In this document: in pieces, positions 37,572 to 50,565 of the stretch
Layout of the letters: every line of letters starts with the position of its first letter
How positions within the stretch are numbered: the stretch's first letter is position 1
Origin: Nemopilema nomurai
Taxonomy: Eukaryota; Cnidaria; Scyphozoa; Rhizostomeae; Rhizostomatidae
Length of the DNA stretch: 64,000 nucleotides
Reading direction: 5' to 3'
Assembly (NCBI GenBank): GCA_003864495.1
Contig: ML133388.1
Coordinates: forward strand, 1,798,738 to 1,862,737
Program-made: the position numbers and the translations under genes
Notes under the pieces: generated by a model
What the model was told of the DNA's origin: nothing
What the model saw: only the letters and a program-made list of their open reading frames with translations
The model's database searches: none

Positions 37572-40500
37572 GAACTCTGTCGGTTTGGGTAATTAACGTT
37601 ATAGTTTAGTGACTTGATGACTGGAACAGTTCAGGGACTTTCCACTGTTCAGAATCAATAATTTGTATGGTTTAACATCAAAAACATTAACTCTCCCGAC
37701 ACTGTTACGCAAGGGATTGCTCCGCAGAGGGTTGGACTGCCCTTTAGAAGAGCGTGATTGTACCCCTGACAATGTCTTGAGGTCCCAGAGGAAGGCTTTA
37801 TGAAATGGGGATGCAGGGAAATCTGCTGGAAGGCACAACGTGGTGGTTTAAGGTGGCGCTGTGTGGAATCGAACCATAGTTTCAGAAATAAGGAATGCAT
37901 AGTTTACAGCGATGCTCGAAAAGAGTTACGTTTATTGGAAGATGAAGAGATCTTGGATGCCGGATGGATCTAGCTGAAGCAAGTGACTGTTGAGCTATGA
38001 AATACAATCGCGAAGAAACTTATTAATCGTAATGTACATAATTGTTGAAAATGTTAATATATTTTTGTATAACAGTAGCTTAGTGACAAGTCGGTCTTCT
38101 TAAAACACCGTATAAATTTCCGGTGGTCTTTTTATTTGAATCACATTTTGCGAGGCCAGTCGTTTACTATTTCCCATGAGCGATACCACAAGGGGAGTCC
38201 AGGAAACGCAAAGAATTGTATCTGCCACCAATCAATCCCCCATATGGGACTTTTGATTATGTAGTGGCTGGCCTTTCTGACCGAACAAAAGCCAGGCCAG
38301 ATATGCTTTTTCTGCCTGTCTAATAACGTTCACGAAATTCGCACCTCGTGCCGTGTAACTTAGTATAGAATTTTTATAGCTTTAATCGTTGTCTTTTTGC
38401 ACACCAACAGCCGAACGTAGCCTAATTTAATATTTTTATACCTCTCGTGAATTGTCTAATTTAGGTGATAGTTGTTGAAATACTCAATGATCAGCCGCAT
38501 TCAAAGAAAGCTGAACCTTGACTTTGTCTTGTTTTTTTCGATGGAATCTTTTCGACGCGTAAAAGCTCTCTGACTTGACTTGGACAAGAAGGTTCCAGAT
38601 CGCTATGCATTCAATCAAACTGGCCTCTTTCCCCTTTCAAAACACGTTGCAACTTTTTTTGTTAAAGATGACCTTTCATTTGCCCATATACCCAAAACGA
38701 GGCAAGCTGTTTCTTTGAAGACTAGACTCGAATCTTTGAAGGCTTTCTTTGAATGGGCGAGTCATTGCTAATGGAAGAACTCGAAATGCCCGAAAATATC
38801 ACGGAAATGCTTGTCATTGTTGGAACAATAGCTTATCTAGGTAACAAACTTCTTTTTTAGAATCAACAAAAGCATTTTTTACCAAAAAAAGAATCCAGTT
38901 GCATTTTGGCTTTGTGACGTTTTATTCCCTTAACTAAAAACTGTCTTAATTTGGATGCATTTAAAATGTCAGCATGGTTGTTTAAAAATAGTGCCATTTG
39001 GGAATCATTCCATATTCCCTTCAGAGCTTTCCAGCTTCCTTCAATCCTAAGTCCTACTTTGCCTTTTTCCCACTCTATTGTTCTAATTCCCTCCTGACCT
39101 TTATTCTACAAAAACTTCTTTGGGGCACGCTTTCTGTCTACTTGTGGCCAGCCAGCAAATAACGATATAGAATCAATCACTGATACTTCACACCAAAGTT
39201 TTCCATTCCTTTCGAGGTACTTGACAGTAGCTGTGTAGTTCTAGGCCCACTGCAGTGTTAGGCCAAGCTGTACAATATGTCGTGCGCATTTCCAACGGAG
39301 CAAACAAAGCCTTGTTGGTTAAGCTTGGGTCAGAAGTAAGTTACTATATTGTCATCTTTCTTGCTTTATATTTGTGAAGAAGGCTATGCTCGGTTGATAT
39401 TAATTAAATCATTCGCCAAGTAAATGCTTTCTAGCAGGGTAATTTTCATTATCAAAACATATGTCTGGAGTCAATTAACTGGTGACATGCAGTGGCACTT
39501 GAGTGAACGCAAACACCCTACTCCCAATAGAACTTAAATGTGCAGCTTCCTTCTCCGAAGCAAGTTGGGCCTAGTACGGACCCAGTTTTGTTAGGTGACG
39601 AAATTACCGATACTCGGGCCTATTCTTCTTCAATGTGCACAAATTAGAAGCTTGTGACAAGACCAATTGCACAGTTAAAAAGAGATAAATTCTTCTATGT
39701 CTAGTTTAAAGGCGAAGGATGTTTCCAGCCAACATTTTTATTCTATCGCAATGAATGTATCTGCAGTCAAATTCTAGATACATATGGTACCTGCAGACAC
39801 ATTCTTGGTAAAACTTCTAGAAGCATTGTTGAGCTTGTCTGTAGGTGGCTGCAAGTTGCAAATAAATACATTTCGTCTTCATGTCTCGTGCAGTCCGTTT
39901 TCTTAATCCTTTTGCAACACAGTCTAATTACAAATAACGCATGACTTCACAGAGTTCACAAAAGGGATGAATGAAAAACTATTTTCTCACGACTTCACGC
40001 GTATAAGTGGGGATGATCAATTGCACCCGCAGATCGCTTTGCTTGGAACAACCATGTTACTTTTGACCTCTGCCTCCAATAATATTTTGTCAAATGATTT
40101 GTACCATTGATCAAGAATGTAAGCAAAATTGCCCTTATAGCCGAGTCAGCACATGTTCAAATGGAACTATTGTAAACTGCTCCAAAACGAAACGGTCCTA
40201 AATAGCTCTAGAATACATTGCATTAAGGAAGAAAGTCCACAGCAGTTGCTTGTGCTATATTTGGCGCAAAATCCAGCAATCATATTATTGTTTATCAGTT
40301 TATGACAAGTTATTCCAACAAGGTAGCAAAAATTTATTATGTTTTTCACATTCGGTCCATCGCGAGAAATGTAGTCAATCTTTCGCTAATGACTTTCGCC
40401 CCACTCGAAAAAAGATTGCAGTTTCGGCCACTGCCCAGGATTATTGTTAAAGTTCTTTTGCGTAAAAATTGTCAAGCCTCGAGGTTGGTTGGGTCTTGTC

Positions 40501-41963
40501 TTTCAAAAACCAGAGTGGTTAGTGATGGCTTCATACTTTTCTTAGCTACGGGGCCCCTACTGGGTTGCCAAAGTGCGGGGCCTTAGGCTTCGGCCCCACT
40601 GACTCCCCCCCCCTTTAAAAACGCAAACTGGCACTTGCATGATAATAGGCCTATGTACTGCATTTGCATACAAACAGTTAAACTCAAGCCATCCCATTTG
40701 TACTGATAAACAAAGCATGAGCCATCGTCTATATCCTTTAACTTTTCATCAACATTCCAATTCTGTTTAAGCACTTGACAAATCTATGTACTTCACAACA
40801 CCAGATGAACCATAAGTAAAGTTCGCATTGCCTCACCAAGCCACGTAGCATGCGTTAGCCAAAGTCAGCTTCTGAGGATCTTTTCAATTCCACTCTCCAA
40901 CCTTTTATCAAAAACATACTTCAGCAAACTTAATCCTCTAAAGTCGGATTTCTTCCAACTCTTGCCGAAAAACCCTGCTGCTGATTCGTAAAGATTTATT
41001 TATTGTTTTCCTTAGCCTCTTTCGACACATCAAACTTATCACTGAGTGCAGCTTTAGAATCAGAACAGCATGCTAAAGGCTAACAAATCAAGGATGCAAA
41101 GAAAAGAAGCAAAAGAAGAACAAGGTAGGATTTTACTTCACAGAAATCTAATAAACTATATTTACAGAAATGTGCATAGAGATCTATACATATACTAGCA
41201 AGTTATCAGGCCTAAATTGTTATACTAAATTTGTTATACTTCAAGCCTAGAATTAACAGTAGCTTTAGAAATAAGGGAGTTGAAATGGATAGAGATCAAA
41301 AGAACGGGGTTAGAAAGATGCATTCTTCGGCCTTCAAAAAAGAAGAACTAAAATTTCCTATGAGTCTGCAATGTGGTTATGATGCTGAACATACGTTGTC
41401 AAAGTCCTTTAAAAATAAAGTAGAAACTTGAACTTGGTAATGACAAGTTGCGGCGGGCAATCATTGTACGTAGTGGATCGGAGATTTAAGACATCAATCC
41501 ATCGGAGTATCTGAAGAAAAGCCTAAGAGAGGCGACTTTCTGGTCTAAGTCACAATACTAGTTATTATAACAGGGGTGGAGATATCCACGACGCTTCCAC
41601 ACACGATGTGAGAGAACATGATAACATGTTTGTAGAGAACAACAACTACATATCAAAACACCCCGAGCGCCTAAAAACCAATCTAGAAAACGGGATATCA
41701 ATAGCTATCACGTGCTACAGGAACCATTCGATAATTCCACTGTTTATACAAAAGGTTCAGTGAAGGAGAATACTAAAATGTCTACCGGCACTTCTCGTTA
41801 GTATAAATGGTCATCTTCGGACATTTCCGAAACCCTGTTTTATAGCGTTGTGGTCAGAGTGTGCATCGATGCTTGGAAAAACCCGGTCGTGAGGCTCGGT
41901 ACAAATTCTTCCCATGTGAATGTACGGTGCTTCATGGCAGATTTGTATTGGGGGACAACATAG
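37572..41963. other. Kv / ING intergenic stretch
   Basis: These 4.4 kb lie between the convergent 3' ends of Kv (plus) and ING (minus). They probably hold both 3' UTRs. No canonical AATAAA was found close to either stop. Apart from a weak exon-like ORF at 38771-38840, I see nothing coding. Confidence 0.5.
38771..38840 (+). other. Weak candidate first exon
   Basis: ATG followed by EELEMPENITEMLVIVGTIA and YL, then a GTAACA donor at 38841. The NIT sequon followed by a hydrophobic stretch resembles the start of a membrane protein. The start context is poor and no second exon was found. Confidence 0.15.
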
Positions 41964-44900
41964 TTACCTTTTCTTCCTGTCTTGTGAACACTTTGGACAA
42001 ACCTGGATGAAAATGTCTTGTGATTACAGGCGAAACTGGGGTTCCATAAATGTTGAATACAATAATATTGGATAGAAATATTTTAAAATGTTGGATTCAC
42101 TTGCCACAATATTATCTTCATAAAAACAAATTTAGAATATCGGAATAGTCGGAATAGACATCTAGAAATAAACAATACCAACCATTTTCCTTTTGGCTTG
42201 GTAGAAAGTCCAACGCAGCCAAAATGAAACCATTCGATTGGACACTGCAAGAAATGACGTCAAAATTAATATCGAAATACTTTTAAAACACAACTACAGA
42301 CAATCATAAGCAATAATTGAGTAGGGTGTAGATGCTAACCGCGTACGAATGAATCAAAACTGTTTATCTTGGCTCAACATGTTTGAAAACAAAACAAAAC
42401 AATTATTGATTCGATGGTCGTTCGCGTGCTTCAAGTAAGCATGGAACAGCGGAAATATTCTCAGTGCGCAACTATGCAGAATATGCAAACGTGGAAAAAT
42501 TACTAAAAGCTGACCAAATAAATAATCACTTCCAAGATCAAAAGCCACGCGCGAGTCCGCGAGAAAGAGCACACGGTTGACTGTGTTAGGGTTAATGAGC
42601 ATCCAGTCACCTAATGCGTTTTTGCTATGGACTATAAACTGTAGGGTATGCAAACAGAGAACTGCATAACAAAATAAAATAGAAGGCTCCAGGGACACAT
42701 GGTCTGAAATTGAATTAGCAAACATACCTCTGGGTTGTCACAACCAATCATTTCACCATACGAAACCTGGAACAACAAGCTTTGGTTAAAAATTCGGCTC
42801 TAATTTCATGGTCTTGGATAAACACTTCAAATATTCAACTAAGACAAGCAGGTGGTTATAACATATTTATAGTCAAGTTATTGTGGTTTTTGGCTTCTAA
42901 TTCAGGGAGCATTGTAGTTAGAAGAAAAGCTCAAAATATTTTCCAACAAAACATTATGATATTCAAAATACAAACAATTTTCAGTGAATCATACCTGATG
43001 GCAAAGACAATAAGTTGGCTCATTTGGATCCACTGGCATGTCTAAAACGTTCATATCTGTGGCCATTGTAATAAGAGGAGTCGCTGACACTGGAAGAGCT
43101 GCTTCTTCAGGTCTAAAAAGGAAAACATGTCTACTTAAGCTGCTGCATGGATTAAAATCTTGTCAGCTCTTGATAAGGATCTGAACATCAACTGAATATG
43201 TCTGGCATGCTCTTAGTGCCATGATTTAGGGAGCAGTTTTCCAAAAAGATACAAAAGTGAATTATCAAAGTCCAGAAATGATAGAAGCTCTAAATTAAGC
43301 CATTATTTGTTGATTACGTGAAGTATGGAAAATTGTCTCTTCTGGACAAGCTTTTATTAGAATCAAAGATGAAGTCCAGGTGACTATTGTTTCTTGAGGC
43401 TTTTCAAGGTTCAAACAAATTGCAACAAAATTCTGGTTGTTGTTAAGCATAATACACTCATTCATTATTCATAAAATTACTTCAAGTTCTTTGAGAAAGA
43501 AAAATTGCATACTCAATTCTTGCTTTTTTCTTCTTTTTGCCAGATTCTATTTTTTCTGACTTTCTTTTTCGACCTTCTTAAGGAATAAAGATCAAACAAT
43601 TAATAATTTATTAAGCATAAAAACTCCCTTAAATTACTGGTCAACAATGTTATAAACCACCAATTTCCTGAACAATGTGCCCGAATAGGGGCTTTCTTTA
43701 GTTTAAAAGCTAACACTGAACATATAATGCATTCAAATAATAAATGAGATTGCTTGCATGTAAAGGGCAGCTTCAGCAGTTGGCAAAGTAAACATACTTG
43801 TTTCAAAGGCAATTAAGTTGAAATAAATGATGAAATAAATTTAGAAGTCCTCTTGAAAAAAGGAACCCTATACAGAAAAGAACTTATTTGAGTTGAATAA
43901 CAATAAACAAAAACCCTTGATCAGACTTACTTTCCTTTTTATTTGTGCCTGTAACAAAAAACCAAATAATCATTATTAACTGATAAACAATGGCTGATAT
44001 GATAAACAATTTTAAAACAGTATGAATCTGAGTTTATAATATATATCTATGTTGTAAAAAGAGAAGCCACAATTGCATATTTTTCTATGTATATATATAT
44101 ATATATAAATATACACATTAGAGGAATATGAAACAAGACGAAAGGTCCATAGAGATTTTATCAAAAATTGAATATCCTGGAATAAATTCCATCTTGCTGC
44201 AGTCAGGAATACTATCAAAACACAATGGTAAAAAAAAGAAAATAATTAATAATCTGCAACAGTCACCATCTGGTTCTTGCACTTGAGTCTGTCTTTGATG
44301 CTTTAAGTCTTCCTCAAATCTGGCTAAATCTGAATCTAATTTTCGAATATGTCTATCGACCTGAAGAAAAGTATGCTGGGAATAAGTTTATAGTTTGCCA
44401 AAAGATTGTTATCAAAGTGAGAATTGTAGAAGTTATGTAAGTATGTCTTCTCATTTTTTGTTTTTGGTGACTTTGGTGAAAGGAGAGAGTGGTGATAAAC
44501 AAATTTAAAAATCATCTATTAATATTTTTCTAACAAAAATTAGTTGACATACTGACAAAAATGGCTAAGAAATTAGAGCAATTGCTACAAATTTTTGGTC
44601 CTGCACATTCATGAATTTAAGTCTGCATTTTGATGCTACTTTGTTTTCAGATCCAATGCAATGTATATTCAAGAAGTGCATTTCTCTTTGGAATTAAAAT
44701 CTCAAAAACTTGATGATTAAAAGTCTTTTATTTGGATAAACAACCTTTTGACAAAGAAACTTGCAAAGTAGCATCTAAATGTGTGTAATATCAATTATTT
44801 GTTAAATATTTGCACACAAATTGAAATGTGAAGCAGGCCTTTTTGTTTTAAGACAAAATTAATGATGCAGGCAGTTAACCCCCTTACAAAAATGTGTTGA

Positions 44901-47900
44901 CTGCCAATAGAAAGGAATATATTGTTCCTATTGTTATTGTCTATTATTTAATACACATCTCCTGAATTGTAATAAAAACATTTTTGGCATGTAAGAAAAA
45001 GTGGAATCATATTACAATTCATACTCTGAAGAAGAACTTTAAAAAACAAATTTTGATTGATTACAAGTCTTATCTTTATGCTTCTACTAAGCTGATTAAA
45101 TGTGTTTTCTCTTTGTCCAATCCAAAAAGTCACAGTATTCTAATATGAAAATTCAAGTTGCTATGGAAATAAAGCATCATTTCCTCATTGTTGTCATTAT
45201 AAATCACTAGATCAAATATTTTAGTTACAAACTGGCAGTAATTGTGCATTCAGATAATATATATCCTAATTTCTCCTGAGATCCTGAAGCCTTCCCTTTA
45301 ACAAATATTGTTGGAGGTACAATCACCATCTGTGCAGTTCTCTACTCTCACAAAAATTTCCTTACAAAATGGCCTGTGTAAAAGGACTAAATACTTTTAG
45401 CATGGAACAGCAGCAATAAACATGACTTTCAAAAACAAGATTCTCACCATTTCATATGTTTGAATTGCCAACTGCACTTTGTCATCGCCATATTCTCTAC
45501 TTTTTCTAAATGCACTGTCAATTCTATTTAGGTAGTCCTTCTTCTCAGGTGGGGTAAGTTTCCTTATTTGATCTATGTATTCTTCGCACATTTTGTCAAT
45601 TTCAGCCAGTAAATCTGCAATAAGGAGACAGAAAATAAATGACTTAAATCTTATTAAAAAGTAGGCAGGGAAAGAATTTTAGGATACAAATTCAAAGTAA
45701 AACAATTAAATACTAATAAAGACAGCTGAAACAATTATTACCAGTAGAATTTAAACATTTGAAAATCATTTTATAAATGCCCATTGTCTAACCCTCACCC
45801 ACAAGAGCCCTAGCCCTCACCCACAACAACCTTAGTCCTTGCCCAAACCAAGTTGGCATTGATCACACTCACCAAAAATGTCCCACCTGCAGGAGAAAGG
45901 AAAATTTGAGGCCTTTTGGTAGGCCTTTTCTTTCAAACTGAAAGCTATACAAATGTTAGCCATTCAATTGCAGGTGCATTGAAAATTCCACCAGAAAGGT
46001 TCAAAATTAAAATTTTTTAATTGAGGAGATCTTTCAATTTTATGAGACTTTGAGCTTTTTTACAGGCCACACTTCTTATTAAAAATTTCAAGACCATATA
46101 TATTGAAACATTTTAAACAAAATATTTTCATTTTCTATGAATCACAAACCCCTTTGATATTAAAGTAAAGCCTTAAAAGGCTAATTCCATACCAAACCAA
46201 CCAACCCACATGTTCTGACTACCCCCAATTTCTAAATAAATCTGTACAATTGTTTGCATTGGCAATGGAAATTTGTTCTTGAAATTTCAACTTAGTATCT
46301 TAAACGGGGGCTGAGAAACCAGTTTCCAAAGATTTCAACTTTTCCCACTAACCCGCGCCCCCCTAAAAAGGAAATTACATTTAAATTTGGTTACATGTGC
46401 CCTTTCTAGACAAGTAATAGCTCATTTTGAAACTTTTTTCAAGCTCTATTGAAATATGGTAGTAGGTACAACCTCCCTCAGATGGTTAAAAAAGAACTTC
46501 TGTAAAACCATCTTTAAAGGTTTTTGCTCCCTGTAAATTAGTACCTCTCCCCTATGATGAAAAATGTACACCATAAGCTTCTTTAATGTGTAGATAATCA
46601 TTGTGCAAGTTTACAGGATGGGCCCTTTATAAATGATAGGGCTATGAGCTTTGCAAGAAGGGTTACTTCAAAAAAGGGAAACTTTTTTTGAAACCACAGA
46701 TAGTGTTCAAAAGCATGTATGAAAACGGAAAACTGAAATTTGAAAAGTGTTAAAAATTGAGTCAGTGGTCACAGCTTTAACCATAAACAATTGTTCAATG
46801 TCACATTAGCCTTTTCTGTAATTCCAAGTCCAAATTCAAAAGTTATGAATTTCAGCCATTTGTAGCCTGATAACCAGAGCCTGACCTTGAAATTGGAGTT
46901 TCAAAGATTTCAAACAAGCAAAATGATTGAGGAAACCCATTCAAACAAGGCTTCACACATTCTATTCAATTCATGGCTGCATTACAAAGATAAAGGTAAA
47001 AGAGTATTCCTTTGCATCAACAGAGGTGGTTTGTAGTGTCAGCCACATTTCATTGAATGAGCTTGTTGAATGGGAAACAATTAATGGCTATGTAACATGT
47101 GAGTATGAGGGTAGTTGGTGGCTTGGATATGTACTGGAAAAAATCCTAGTGATAAAGGAGGTAAAACTGAAATTTATGCATCCATCAGGGCCAGCAACAT
47201 CATTCTTTTTTCCAAAAAATGATGACATACTCACAGCCCCACATGCAGCTATCCTTACAGTGGTGTCTCCAACTACCCCTACTGGGCGCACATATGCACT
47301 GGAAAAATGGGAGATGAGAAAGCCATCTTCTTGTCTCCAACAAGGAGTATAAGATACATATTTGAAGACAATACACAACATTGAATACTTTTTTATGGCT
47401 AAAGCTGTGACTACTGACTAAATTTTTAACACATTTCAAATTTCAGTTTTAGTTTCTATACATGCTTTTGAACACTAATTGTGGTTTCAAAAATGTGTCA
47501 CCCCTCTTGCAAAGCTTATAGCCCTATCATTTATAAAGGGCCCATCCTGTAAACTTGCACAATGATTATCTACACATCAAAGAAGCTTATGGTATAAATT
47601 TTTCTTCAGGGAGGGAGGTACTAACTTACAGAGAGCAAAAATCTTGAGAGATGGTTTTTCAGAAGTACATTTTAAACCATTCTGGGAAGGTTGTACCTAC
47701 TACCATATTTGAATAGAGCTTGAAAAAAGCTTCAAAATGAGCTATTACTTGTCTAGAAAGGGCACATGTAACTGAATATAAATGCAATTTACTTTTTAGG
47801 GAGGCGCGGGTTAGGGGGAAAAGTTGAAATCTTTGGAAACTGATTTCTCAGCTCCCATTATAGATATTTAGCTGAATTTTGAAAATTACCTTTTCATCTA

Positions 47901-49244
47901 TCAAAGAATGACTTCTTACAATTTTACTAAAATCAGAGAAGTTATGGGCAAATCTGTACTTTAAATTGGTTGATTTCATATGGAATTACTCTTTTATCCA
48001 TCCTTAATTGAATGTCTCTAGCCCAAACAACTTATTTGTTTACATTTTAAAACAAAATAAAATAAATGGTGCAAACTATAAATAGCCTAGAAGTAAACAC
48101 AATAAATTTGTCTTATATTTTGGCGCCGATTCTGAGCAAATTAAATGTAAATGATACACATGTGTACAGACGGATACATTGATCTTCAGAACCAGATAAC
48201 ATGTAGCACTAAAAGATTCAAATTGGTCAGTTGCAAGAATAAACCAGGGAGGTTTATCAAAAAATATATTCACTGGTCAAAATACTAACCATGTGCCCTT
48301 TGGTCCAAGTCTCTTAATAGTGTGAAATTTCTCTGAAGTTCATATGGCAGATTTTCAATACCTACAATAACAGATTAGTAAATGTCAAAGATGACTAGAT
48401 GCAATGCCTATCAAAGAATTTTACAGTGCAAGAAATGAATCACAGATGGTTTTATTTCACAGCAGCATGTCAACATTATCAAAACTGCCCATAAATTATT
48501 GAAACCTTTTAATGAAATATACTGAAACAGTCAGAAAACATTATATTTTTGCTTGCATGTTGTAATCATGTTTAATTTGTAAAAATTATGTCACAACTAG
48601 CCTGCCAATTTTTGCCAGCGAAGTGATTTCATCTAGTTCAAGCAAAAATGATTTCCTTGTACCTCAAATGTGCTGAAGAGGCTACATTGCCCAAACATGC
48701 TTTCTTTTTTATCAATTTCTTTTGAGTTTAACAATCTTCAACACTCTCATACTTTTTGCAAATGCTTTTCGTTTTGTTACAAAACCATCTTGACCGTTGA
48801 TTGGTGAAAAATCATCAATGACGGTCAATATTATCCCCCAACTGACGTCACGACAAATTTCCCTTGGTGGTGGGAAAGGGCGCCAAAATCTGTGCACTGC
48901 CCGCCAACCTCTTAAAAACAAGATTGCCAAGGTTGTAGCTGCGACTTTTTCTCATTGCAAGTTAAAATTCGACCAAAGATAAATAACGAGAGCCTTGGCA
49001 ATCTTGAATGACCCGTAATATCATATATAGAGGCTATTATTGCAAGCTATAAAATGTGAGATCAATGTACTGATTTCATTACAAGATTATGCTAATATTT
49101 CGCCACCGTCAATTAGACAGGATCCAGCAATAGGCCAGTTTTGAAATTGATCTCAAATCTGGTACAGAACCGAAGCTGTGCAAAATGAAAAAACTTACTA
49201 TCTAAATAATGTTCCAGGTATAAAGATGATGCCATTGTTGCCAT
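41964..49244 (-). CDS. ING4/ING5: ING4/ING5-type PHD-finger chromatin protein, 10 exons
   Basis: Members are nuclear subunits of HBO1/MOZ acetyltransferase complexes and read H3K4me3. Exons in transcript order: 49199-49244, 48290-48361, 45448-45614, 44267-44360, 43931-43948, 43513-43576, 42995-43112, 42728-42766, 42179-42244, 41964-42002; the product is 240 aa, the same size class as human ING4 and ING5. The N-terminal ING dimerisation domain ([20 protein letters not shown], later [28 protein letters not shown]) is followed by a Lys/Arg-rich NLS (about 134-152) and [19 protein letters not shown] zinc ligands: C189, C191, C202, C207, H213, C216, C230, C233. Cage residues Y188, M199 and W211 are present. 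The start MATMASS was chosen because it aligns with the family; a longer in-frame start at 49316 exists. The exon 9/10 junction gives W-L-V-C where the family has W-F-C, so one residue there is uncertain. Confidence 0.92.
43513..43576 (-). CDS. ING4/ING5: NLS exon of the ING gene
   Basis: The exon encodes [20 protein letters not shown], a bipartite basic nuclear-localisation region as in ING4/5. The acceptor is CTTAAG and the donor GTATGC. Phases match the microexon before it and the PEEAALP exon after it. Confidence 0.8.
43931..43948 (-). CDS. ING4/ING5: 18-nt microexon of the ING gene
   Basis: The exon has a TTTGTTACAG acceptor and a GTAAGT donor on the minus strand, with phase 1 at both ends. 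It adds six codons (GTNKKE with its junction) between the ING domain and the NLS exon. Being a multiple of 3, it could be skipped without a frameshift. Confidence 0.75.
44089..44109. repeat. (TA)n microsatellite
   Basis: About ten TA units, in an intron of the ING gene. Confidence 0.9.
46173..47998. mobile_element. Long-terminal-inverted-repeat (foldback) transposon
   Basis: A left arm at about 46173-46803 is inverted as a right arm at about 47377-47998. Shared blocks include TAATTCCATA at the tips, GGGCCCTTTATAAATGATAG, AGCTCATTTTGAAAC or AGCTCATTTTGAAGC, and GTCAGTRGTCACAGCTTTA next to the core. The arms differ by small changes, so the insertion is not very recent. The roughly 570-bp core carries the ORF at 46927-47352. 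A clean target duplication was not found; TTAA occurs near both ends. Confidence 0.85.
46927..47352 (+). CDS. Transposon-associated ORF, remnant of a larger protein
   Basis: The frame is open from a stop at 46924-46926 to a TAA at 47350-47352 and has no ATG at its start, so it is a remnant or exon. It reads [16 protein letters not shown], then [18 protein letters not shown], and ends near a [15 protein letters not shown] sequence. From memory, a D/E-G-x-W-W-L-G...KFMHPxGPxxSFxWP module recurs at the C-terminus of uncharacterised proteins from animal transposons. That link is recollection, not a search result. The ORF fills the core of the foldback element and is intact. Confidence 0.55.
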   Translation: MRKPIQTRLHTFYSIHGCITKIKVKEYSFASTEVVCSVSHISLNELVEWETINGYVTCEYEGSWWLGYVLEKILVIKEVKLKFMHPSGPATSFFFPKNDDILTAPHAAILTVVSPTTPTGRTYALEKWEMRKPSSCLQQGV

Positions 49245-50311
49245 CTTTCTTATGATAACAATGTTTATCCGGGTTGCCTCGGCAAAGGCTCGTTGGTTTC
49301 CTTCCTGCGATGACACAACTCATTGCGCATTCAACGCTGATGAACCATTGTCTCCCTGTGCGCAATGACGTCACTATTACACCAAACTGATTAAAAACAA
49401 GAACATAGATAGAATTTACAGCAAACATCCAAAGTTGGAGGTTGCTACGCTTCGACTGAAAAGGTGGAAGATCTGGCTACGAGCTACGTAGGTTGCTTCG
49501 CAATTTACTTTTTAAAAAGGGAAACTTTCGATAAACAGGGGTCCATGGGAAATGTCGGGACAGCAAGTGACAAAAAAGGCCCTGCGGGACCCATTTGGAT
49601 ACTGTCTCATGTGACTGCTGCCTACATTTGCACAAAGATTACAGACGGGGGCACAAGTGTTTAGGAAAAGATTTGCGAAAACTCTTCAGAGGGGCCGAAG
49701 CCAGTAGCCATTGCGGCGTCGCTGCTTGTACTTCACCAAAAGTGATCCGCCCGGTACGAAGACGAATTAAAAATTCCTTAACTTTAGTCAGGCCCGTCGG
49801 AATGAAATTGATATTGGGGTTAATGGAAGGGCTGTGAATGAATATAGAAGAAGACAAAAACACTCCCGAAGCAAAGTCGAACTCTTCTTTTGACGCTCAA
49901 TCACCAATGTTTGTGTGCATTTGTAAGCTACATCAACTGTCGTACACCAACTTTTTTCGAAAATTATCCAGAAATTCTTTTTCTACAATCTAGTCCTTCA
50001 ATGCGCTTGCATCGAACATCAATCAGGCCAGTATTGTCAACTCTTAAAAGATTACCATTAATCGCTCTCATGAGCGTATCTTAACGATTGTAGTAGGGGG
50101 TCTAAATGGGTGAATTTACTGTCAAAAATTCAACTCATGCTATGATCTTTTAATATGGTCAATTATGAGCAAATGAGATTCTTTCATATGTTATCCCAAA
50201 TTAACTCCTAAACACCTGGTCATTCATCCAACATGATGGGCGAAATGTTTTGTCGTTTGACCACTTTGTTGGGTCAGCCAAAATCGTGAATTTTGATGTT
50301 TGACGAAATTT

Positions 50312-50483
50312 GGCAAATTCCAATTATATCAAAGCCGTCATTTCACAGTTTCGCTATTCTAGCCTTTCGCTAATTATAACTTAATTACAATGTCTATTAT
50401 CCTTACGGGATATTTTCCATTGTCTAGCCATCTATTTTTTTAACGGACCGTGAAATAACAGCTTTGATATATTGGAATTCGCC
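50312..50483. mobile_element. Palindromic MITE, about 172 bp
   Basis: The left arm at 50312-50349 (CAAATTCCAATTATATCAAA, then GCCGTCATTTCACAG) is inverted at 50447-50483 with few mismatches and a one-base indel. The centre is AT-rich with no ORF. Confidence 0.75.
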
Positions 50484-50519
50484 ATATATGTGTGCGACCA
50501 TAGGGTCCAAAGGTCAGTC

Positions 50520-50565
50520 AGGGGGCTTATTCGAGGGGGGGGGCTTTTTCGAGGGGGGGGGGCCA
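50520..50565. repeat. Poly-G bearing repeat
   Basis: Two runs of eight to ten G separated by CTTTTTCGA, within imperfect TTCGAGG repeats. Homopolymers of this kind are prone to assembly error. Confidence 0.6.

Larger units (their letters stand above)
45615..48289 (-). other. ING intron 2, carrying a transposon
   Basis: The intron lies between the QRNF exon and the EEYIDQ exon. Most of its length is the foldback element described separately; the remainder is AT-rich with degenerate CCCTCACCC units near 45790-45840. ING intron 1 (48362-49198) has no further recognisable content. Confidence 0.6.

Noticed and set aside
37845..37925. tRNA-like B box (GGTTCGATTCC) on the minus strand
   Set aside because: No A box at the right distance and no acceptor-stem pairing; not a tRNA gene.
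45785..45840. CTAACCCTCACCC units as an interstitial telomere repeat
   Set aside because: The units are too degenerate and too few to support a telomeric origin.
49464..49863. Possible divergent gene opposite ING
   Set aside because: Short ORFs in several frames, none matching a family I recognise and none with clear splice sites; noted only in the spacer entry.
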